Translations under genes and position numbers: made by a program
DNA from: Lanius collurio
Lineage: Eukaryota > Chordata > Aves > Passeriformes > Laniidae
NCBI GenBank assembly: GCA_020086605.1
Contig: JACBWW010000016.1
Span: 22,129,069 to 22,193,068 of the forward strand
Direction of reading: 5' to 3'
DNA length: 64,000 nt
Notes under the pieces: generated by a model
The model's database searches: none
Told to the model about the DNA's origin: nothing
What the model saw: the letters and a program-made list of their open reading frames with translations, nothing else
Shown here: piece after piece, positions 56,919-64,000 of the stretch
How the letters are laid out: each line of letters starts with the position of its first letter
How positions within the stretch are numbered: position 1 is the first letter of the stretch

Positions 56919-59900
56919 CTGGAAAAAAAAAAACAACAGACAACAAAGCTGGAAAGAACTGTCAGAAACAAGCAGCTCTTTCCATGGGAAGAGCTGTCAG
57001 CTCCCATGAATTGTACTTGAATACAAACAGCTCTGCCCCTGTCCACATCACTAACGATATACTGGAGTCATTAACAATGAGCAATTGTTTTAGAGATGTT
57101 AATTCTCTGTTCAGCATTTCTGGTGTTTGTTCAAACTACACTTCAGGAAGACATGAAAGGGGGGGAAACAAAAAGTCAATTAGCTTTTTATTTTTTTGAA
57201 GGATGTTTCTCTCTTTGTCTTAGCCCAAGCCTAGATAAGAAACAGGCCAACTAAAGTTGTCTCAGCCACATTTTGAGGTGGTAGGGGCAGTGTGAGCACT
57301 TCAGTGAACAACAGCTTGACTAGTCAGCTTTCCCTCCACTGCTTTTCCTATTACACTGATTCTTCTGGACCCTGAGCATGTGAGTGACATAAATTCAAAA
57401 TCCTGAGAATCACGGAGGCAACACATAAAAGGAGGAAATGGGAGTGAGAAATGAAGTTACAGTGTTGACAAATGGATGGATGTGAGCCTTGGGAGGGTTG
57501 GATGTGACTGTGTGAAAAACAAGTAAGGTGTCAGTGACTCCCCAGTTCAAGGCTCCTTGGGATTCCTCAGAAACACCCACAAAAGTGACCCCTGGTTCAG
57601 TGAAATCTTGGCTTAAAGTGCATTTCAGCCTGGCTCAGTTTGGACATAGCCATGCAGAATGAGCACCGGGTAAGGCTGTAAACAAAGCCAGTGATAAATG
57701 CAGTGCATCAAATTGTGGGACAGTGCCAGAGCCCTGGGTGCCTGGGATCTGGTATTATTTAGCATCTAAATTAATGAGCTGGAAGAAGTAAACAAAATGA
57801 TTAAATTCACAGATGATCCTAAACTAGAAGGAGTTAAGAACATCAGTCAGGAGACAGCAGAAATATAAAGTGACCAAGAAGCATTAATAAATGCTTCAAA
57901 ACAATGTAATAAGATTTTAAGATTAAAGTGCATGGTAGCATATCTGGGGGAGAACAGTTTGCAACACACTGGCTTTATCAAAGGCAAAAACTTAGGGAAC
58001 AGAGCTGTTTCCTGAGGAGGAGACCTGAGGCTTTCCAGGGATTGTAAACTAGGCAGGAGTTTGTATTTTGATAGAATTGCAAGGTAGGTACACACAGCTT
58101 TGAACTGAAAAATAAACCCACCTCATCAGAAGGGCAGAGAAATTCAGAAGAGGGCAGGGAAAATACAGCTGTCCCCCTTTGCAGGGGCCCAGCTGGGTGC
58201 ACTGGGCTGGGCACAGTGGGGATGGCCAGGGCTGGCATCACTCCCCACCCAGCAGCTGCCATCCCTGGACACTCCTAACACAGCTGGGATTGTCTCCTTG
58301 GGGCTGGGAGCCTCTCACCTTTCCTGCTGCTGATCTCACAGGCGGTGCCTCTGTAGCCAAGGGGACACAAACACTCACACTCTGTTCCTGAAAGCAAGCA
58401 GAGAGGGTGGGAATTACAGAGCTGGAGCCAAGGGGACACAAGCACTCACATTCTGTTCCTGAAAGCAAGCAGAGAGGGTGGGAATTACAGAGCTGGAGCC
58501 AAAGGGACACAAGCACTCACACTCTGTTCCTGAAAGCAAGCAGAGAGGGTGGGAATTACAGAGCTGGAGCCACATTTCCCAGCAGCCATCCACTCCTCTC
58601 CAGCACTTCATCTTCTGTGAGGAAGGGCCAGAGGGTGAAATGTCATCATTTTTCTCCAGTGCTGAAGGGATCAATACCAATAAAGAGGGGAGCTGTGATG
58701 GCCCTGCCACCCCTCTCACCTCCCCAGCCATTTGTTCCTGCCCTGCAGCTCAACCTCAGACTCACTGGTGCAATTCCACAAGCTGGGGGACCACAGAGTC
58801 CTCCTGCTCCTCTCCAAAAGAGATCACAGAACCCTGGAATGCTTTGGGTTGGGAAGGAATTTAAGGCTTATCTCACTCCAACTCCACTGCCCTGGGCAGG
58901 GACACCTTCCACTATCCCAAGTTGCTCCAAGCCCTGCCCAAACTGGCCTTAGACACTTCCAGGGATCCAGGGGCAGCCTCAGCTTCTCTGGGCACCCTGT
59001 GCCAGGGCCTCCCCACCCTCACAGCCAGGAATTAATTCCCAGTATCCCATTTAACCCTGCCTTCCCTGTGGCCTCCTCTGGACTTGCTCCAGCAGCTCCA
59101 CATCCTTTTAAGTATTTGGGGTTTCAGAGCTGAACACAGCACTGCAGGTGGGGTCTCTGGAGAGAGCTCTTGATAAAGCTGATAAAGAACAAACTGCAGC
59201 ATCCAGAAAGAGCAGCCAGGATAGAAATATCCTAACTTGGCTTTGTGGCAGAGGAAAAACCCAAAATCCCTGTTCTGGCTGCCCAGGACCGTGGTGTGTA
59301 TCCCAGTTCTGGAACCTGCAGGAGAGTTCCCACTTAGGAAAATATATGGTCATTTAAAACCTTTTGCTGAGAAGATCCTAAATGAAATACTAACCTAGAC
59401 TCAGCTCCTGCAAAGTTATTTAAACAAAGGTCAGCACAAGACAAATGCTTGAAGTGCTACAATCAGCTGGCTGGTACCTGAAGTGATCGTTTCTGCATTA
59501 GATACAATTTGATGATAACGATTCTCATCAGGACTTTTGCAGATGCAGATTGGAATTAGGCACTTGACAAAATGGTCCCTTTGTTAGAAGCTCTCATCAC
59601 ATCATATACCTCTTGTTTAGGCAGAGCAGTTTTCATTTAATTTGATTATTTTTCCCCTTCATTTTTTAAAATCACAGCCTGCTTACAAAGGAGGGCAGCT
59701 TCTATCAGAAACGGGGAGGTGGTGGTGATCACTGTGCTTGGCACTTACATGGCACTTTTCATCTTCAAAGCACTTTTACAAACACTAATTAATGCTGAGA
59801 CAGTAGTCACTTCTCCAGGAGGATGGAAGCAATCTTAAAAGCAAAAGGAGGAGTCTTAAAAATGTCAAAGATTTTTTTTTTTTTTAAATGGATAATTGAG

Positions 59901-62900
59901 AAGTAACGAATTCTTCTGTAAAAGTGATACAGATAATGGTCACTCCTGTTACAAAGACACTTCCCTTGACTTTACTGTCTTCACTTACTAGGACTTTACA
60001 AACAGAGCAACGTTAAAAACAGAGCAATTACCTGAGGAAGAAATGACAGGAGAAACTAAAGAGCAGACTGCTTGCCACGTGCTCCCCACAAATTCCCAAC
60101 TGAATTGAATGAAGAGGGCAGAAAAGAGGAGCAGGATCCCCGTACCTCTGAGGAAGGCGAGGCCGTTCCCGTGGCACGGAGCACAGCGACAGGAACTGGT
60201 CTCCAGCTGGAACTCATCCAGAGCCCGTCGCAGATTCTCTTTTATTTTCATGGAATCAGCCACGTCAGAGGGAGTCACCAGCTCATACAGTGGCTCTGCC
60301 TAAAGGGAGGGGAGAAACTGCATTAATTCCCAAGCTTGAGACACTCTGAACATCCCAAGGGCCGGTGGTGGCACAGCTGGAGAGGGAAATGGAGGTTGTG
60401 TGGCACAAACTGCAGGTTTCCCACTGCTGTTTGCTGAAACCTTGTGAACAACAAGGCCTCAGTGCCAGCAATACACCCAGGGATGCTGCCCTTGGTTTCC
60501 AACACCAGAGCAGTTGGAAATGTGTAACAAAATACAGCAGGCAAGCTGTGCTGGCTGACAAACAGGCTAAGCTGCACAGGAGTTTCATTAAATCCTTTCT
60601 CACCCACATTCCTGGTACAGACATTTGTAGATCAGATTTGCTCAAATTTATGTTTTCTAAGTGATCTTTTACTCTGATTTTAAATATGTCTCCTAAAAAC
60701 CATCCACAAAACCTCCTCCTACAGCCCCCCCAGCACAGCCAGAGGCACCAGTCTCAGGGACTGGCATCAGCACTTCCATGTTCACCACTCCTGCATTTCA
60801 AGGCTGGTTTCTGTCTTTATGGGGCCCACATAAAGGTTTGCATTCCCTTCCAGAAGGGAGAGGATTTGATCTCCATCTGCAGATGGGGTTGGGGAGAGAA
60901 GACAAGGGGGTGCACAGCACAGTGAACATGCAGGGACCAAGGGGACTTTGGTTCACTTATTTATTTTCCTCCTGAGAACAAGGGAGAGTTGAAGTGGGGT
61001 GTCAATAGTGCCAGTCACCCACTACTGGCAGTGGGATGGTATTTCTGTGTGCCAGCAGAGGATCCACCCCAAATTCCCATCCTCACTGCAGAGATGCTGC
61101 CATGCAGGCCACACACAGTAAGCATGAAAGATCACCCTCCTGCTGTCACAGGCTCAAACTACAAGAACCAAAGAATGTTCCAATAAAAAGAAAAAAAAAA
61201 ATGCTCATTTCCTGCTGCTGTACAACCACTCTTCATCAATTATCTGTGATCCATACTTTGCTTTTTGAATTCAGATCATATAAATGAGGAAATACACTAA
61301 GAGTGACCTGCCAAGTCTCTCCAGCAGATGATTTATGAACTGATTTGCTTTAGTTTTCCCTAACTAAGCATTCTTGGGCTGACATTTAGTCACACTCCGC
61401 TGGTACTTTTGATCTTCAAGCCCCACAGGGATATTGGTATGGAAATGAAGATACCAAATCCAAATTACATCCGCCTGAGGTTTTTCACTGGGCAGCCTGG
61501 TCACTGATGCCAGGCAAGACAAAGAACACCTCAGTTCCTCATGGGAGATTTTTCTGTGTGTGGGATTTGGGGCAGAGGGTTGCATTTCTCTCGTCTCCTG
61601 CCCTGAGACCTCCCAGTGCATTTCTGGACGCTCAATCCACAGCACACCAGGGGCTGCAGCAAGTGCCAGATGGGCACTGGCTGTGTTTCCAAATTACTGA
61701 GTTTTGCTTGCTTCACCTTTTTAGAGTTCACCTCTTTCTGGAGAAAAACCTCCCTTTTACAAATGTAAAGATTTTTGCCTAAAATTAAATTTTACAGTGA
61801 AAAACAACTGTAAATCAACTTCTACCTGAACCCATCCAAACTCCTGTTTAAAAAGGTGTTCCCTTGCACAGTTCTATTCACTCATTTTGACACTAAAGAC
61901 GATGAGGCAGAACTGCTACACACTTCTGCTTGCTTTTTGCCTTTCTAAAACTCTCCAGGATCAAAAATCCTTGACTCCTCAAAGCCTAACTCCTGTTTTA
62001 AAGGTTCAGCTAAGATGCACAAACATCCAGGCATGCACAGTGAGCCACTTGACCTTCTGAACCAGAAAGAATTGTCCTGGTGCTCACAGCAGTTGATAAA
62101 CATCAAGGAAAATAGAAGTCCTTATAAAATATATGCTGCCAGATATAATTTTAGTAAGTCATACACTGGTAAAACAGAAGGTGGATTGTCTGATCTGCCT
62201 GGCAGGCAGCAAGAAATGGCATCTGCACAGCCCAGTTAAAGGGTTAAAGCTGTTTACTTTGTGTGTTTCTAACCACAGACCCTTTAAAGCATCACACCTT
62301 TGCTTTTCTGAATATTCACCTAGAGAAGCTACGCTGTGCAATGAGGTCTATTATTCCTGTTATTTTTCTTTTTCCTTTCCTCTAAATCCTGCTTATTTAA
62401 ACACAGAGTTCTCCAGGGCGCTCAGCTGAGTCTGGAGGAAGTGAGGGATGCAGTACCTTGAGCTTTATGATCTCAGGGTTGTACTGCACAGCCTCTCCCC
62501 ACTGCTGCATGAGCTCGGCCGTGGGCAGGTCCTTGTGGGCCAGGGTGGCGATGTGTTCACTCGCTCCGCCGCGGACCAGCGCCAGGAAATCCTCCACAAA
62601 CTGCTTCTTGGCAGTGCTGTCTGCAAAAACACCCTCAGACAGTGCCCAGCTGTGCCCAGGTTGTGTCTTTGTGGGCTGCAGTGACCAGCGAACAGCCAAA
62701 CAGCACCCCCCGTACAGGACCCGTCCCACTCGGAGGGCAAAGGGAAAAGGCCACAAGTGTTTCTCACCTGGGTTCCTACAAAGAGTGTGCTGTGTCCCTC
62801 CTGCTCCCCTGCAGGAATTCCCCATCCTGCACCCTGCATCTCTCCCCTAAATTTCTTCCCTATGGTTCTAAGCTCACAGGTCCTTGCACAGCCTGGTCCT

Positions 62901-63463
62901 CCTCACCCCCAGAAGGATTCCTTGTTCTCCTCCATGTATTTCCAGGGGCACCTTCCTCCCATGCACATCCCCAGAGGATCCCACAACACCATCACCTCCC
63001 TCTTTTCCCCATCAGGATGCAAAAAGGGGCGTGCTGGGTTGCCCTGCTGAGAGGTGGGAGTTGATATTTAACCCAGCCCTGGCCTAGTGGGTAATGGTTG
63101 ATCTGCCTCTGCTTTTCCTTGGGGTGCTGAGCAGATATTTACTCTCTACACAGAAAATACTGGAAAAACCTCAAGCTTTGAGACATCTCCTCCTCTGTTA
63201 AGCCTGGCTGGGGTTAGCCAGGAGATCCAAAAGTGGCTGTGAGGGAGTGGGGAAATATTTCAGGCAGGCAAGCTCACAAAATCTTCCTTTCACTATGACA
63301 GAGAAATGAGATGGCAGAAGTGTTTCATGCTTACCTCCAATCTCTTTCAAAAGGGCTTTACAGCCAGCTGAATCTACTCCAAGCCCCAGAGAGACTGCAC
63401 GAAGATTCACACCAATGTTAAAGCCCTTCTGTGCACATTTCTGGACATCACTCAGAGAATAAC
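56767..63463 (-). CDS. C8B: C8B, complement component C8 beta chain, last five exons (5' part outside window)
   Basis: C8 beta recognises C5b-7 and recruits the C8 alpha-gamma pair; it is a secreted plasma protein. Exons in transcript order: 63335-63463, 62457-62620, 60146-60299, 58319-58387, 56767-56918. All splice phases agree. They encode the C-terminal half of MACPF, an EGF-like module and the C-terminal TSP1, ending ETAPC-TAG. The exon pattern mirrors C8A exons 8-11, except that the MACPF end and EGF-like cysteines are split over two exons. The signal peptide, first TSP1, LDLRa and MACPF signature must lie right of 64,000. Tail-to-tail arrangement with C8A matches mammals. The EGF exon's acceptor region is triplicated in tandem. 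Confidence 0.95.
58319..58387 (-). CDS. C8B: C8B EGF-like exon
   Basis: 69 bases reading GTECECLCPLGYRGTACEIS then SRK, with acceptor GCTTTCAG and donor GTGAGA. It completes the EGF-like module begun in the upstream exon. Its first 31 bases and acceptor form part of a threefold tandem repeat, so the correct acceptor is the most downstream of three; only this one keeps the frame into the last exon. Confidence 0.92.
58357..58569. repeat. Three 71-bp tandem copies overlapping a C8B splice acceptor
   Basis: Units start at 58357, 58428 and 58499 and differ by one or two bases each. Every unit contains 31 bases of C8B EGF-exon coding sequence and 40 bases of upstream intron including the CTTGCTTTCAG acceptor (exon starts 58387, 58458, 58529). 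Confidence 0.97.
58821..59170 (-). mobile_element. CR1 LINE fragment, ~350 bp
   Basis: Starts AGATCACAGAACCCTGGAAT with the reverse-complement CR1 end, then CTGGGCAGGGACACCTTCCA and GGTTTCAGAGCTGAACACAG deeper in the element. It lies in a C8B intron. Confidence 0.92.
60146..60299 (-). CDS. C8B: C8B exon, end of MACPF and start of EGF-like
   Basis: Reads AEPLYELVTPSDVADSMKIK, then ENLRRALDEFQLETSSCRCA and PCHGNGLAFLRG. It parallels C8A exon 10. Acceptor CCCTTTAG, donor GTACGG; phase 1 end fits the EGF exon. Confidence 0.95.
62457..62620 (-). CDS. C8B: C8B exon, MACPF RGG segment
   Basis: Reads DSTAKKQFVEDFLALVRGGA then SEHIATLAHKDLPTAELMQQ and WGEAVQYNPEIIKLK, equivalent to C8A exon 9. Acceptor TTTTTGCAG, donor GTACTG. 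Confidence 0.96.
63335..63463 (-). CDS. C8B: C8B exon, MACPF cysteine-pair segment
   Basis: 129 bases reading YSLSDVQKCAQKGFNIGVNL then RAVSLGLGVDSAGCKALLKE, equivalent to C8A exon 8 in length and cysteine spacing. Acceptor TTTAAG, donor GTAAGC. It is the most 5' C8B exon inside the window. Confidence 0.94.
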
Positions 63464-63917
63464 CTTAAATACACAACCAAAAATGGTAGGGTTTGAATAC
63501 AATTGTTTCATGTTTTATCTCCATGTACACAGAAAATGGGAGTTGATGAGTATTTGTGCTTTGGGAAAAAAAAAAAAAAGGTAAGATGAAGAAGGTTATT
63601 TTTAGTTTGGGGTTTTTTTTGATATTTAATGATATGAAATGAAATCTCTGTGTTTTACAGAACTTTGAAGCCAAGTGGAAATGCAAGGTAAATGCTGGAA
63701 GAGGAGGGTTTTAGACACCCAACCAGTTTACTGGGTTAAGCAGAACTGCAGTGGGTGGGAAAACAGTGGATGTCTAACCACAAACTCCTCCCCATCCCTC
63801 CCCATCCCCAGGAGCCAGGCTTTATAAGAGGAATAGGTAAAATACCTTTTCCTCCTTTTACCAGCTCCCATCTCCAATTCTCTGCTGCCAGAAGAGCCTT
63901 AACTGCTTCATGAAAAT

Positions 63918-64000
63918 TTAGATTGGATTATCAGGAAACATTTCTTCACCAAAAGGGTTACCAAGCCCTGGAAGAAGCTTCCCAGGGCAAGGGTGGGGTC
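63918..64000 (+). mobile_element. CR1 LINE fragment, cut by window edge
   Basis: TTATCAGGAAACATTTCTTC, AAAAGGGTTACCAAGCCCTG and GGAAGAAGCTTCCCAGGGCA are sense CR1 sequence upstream of the usual 3' fragment; it continues beyond the window. Confidence 0.85.

Noticed and set aside
1..64000. tRNA, rRNA, CRISPR, operon or bacterial mobile-element features
   Set aside because: No cloverleaf, rRNA-like block, regularly spaced direct-repeat array or bacterial gene spacing was seen; exons, CR1 and the LTR show a vertebrate nuclear locus.

Overview
This is a vertebrate nuclear window, almost certainly from a bird. Coding sequence is split into short exons with GT/AG borders, and the interspersed repeats are mostly 5'-truncated CR1 LINE copies, the dominant avian retroposon; there is also one short solo LTR. 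Nothing is bacterial, plasmid-borne or CRISPR-like. The species cannot be named from the sequence.

Three genes account for the coding content. (1) FYB2, minus strand, starts in a CpG-rich block near 24.9 kb and runs left to about 2.35 kb; 17 exons are placed, encoding an ADAP/FYB-family adaptor with a C-terminal helical SH3 domain. (2) C8A, plus strand, 32,061-50,765, complete in 11 exons and 598 codons: complement component C8 alpha chain (signal peptide, TSP1, LDL-receptor class A, MACPF, EGF-like, TSP1). (3) C8B, minus strand, only its last five exons (56,767-63,463); its 5' part lies beyond the right edge. FYB2 and C8A are head-to-head about 7 kb apart and C8A and C8B are tail-to-tail about 6 kb apart, the same order and orientation as on human chromosome 1.

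C8A and C8B encode two of the three C8 subunits. C8 beta docks on C5b-7, then C8 alpha inserts into the membrane and C9 polymerises. The Cys that in human C8 alpha bonds to C8 gamma is conserved here. FYB2 is a T-cell signalling adaptor and a positional neighbour only.

Between genes: 1-2.2 kb is downstream of FYB2 with no supported exon; 24.9-32.1 kb holds the FYB2 promoter region, a tandem duplication, CR1 fragments and the solo LTR; 51.1-56.8 kb is repeat-poor and AT-rich with no supported gene.

The most notable structures are three 71-bp tandem copies carrying the splice acceptor and first half of the C8B EGF-like exon, the solo LTR with a perfect 6-bp target duplication, a 21-bp minisatellite in the C8A 3' UTR, an N-containing ~122-bp tandem repeat in FYB2, and NAGNAG acceptors in C8A and FYB2. 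I found no new biological system; this is a conserved immune locus with some unusual local rearrangements.
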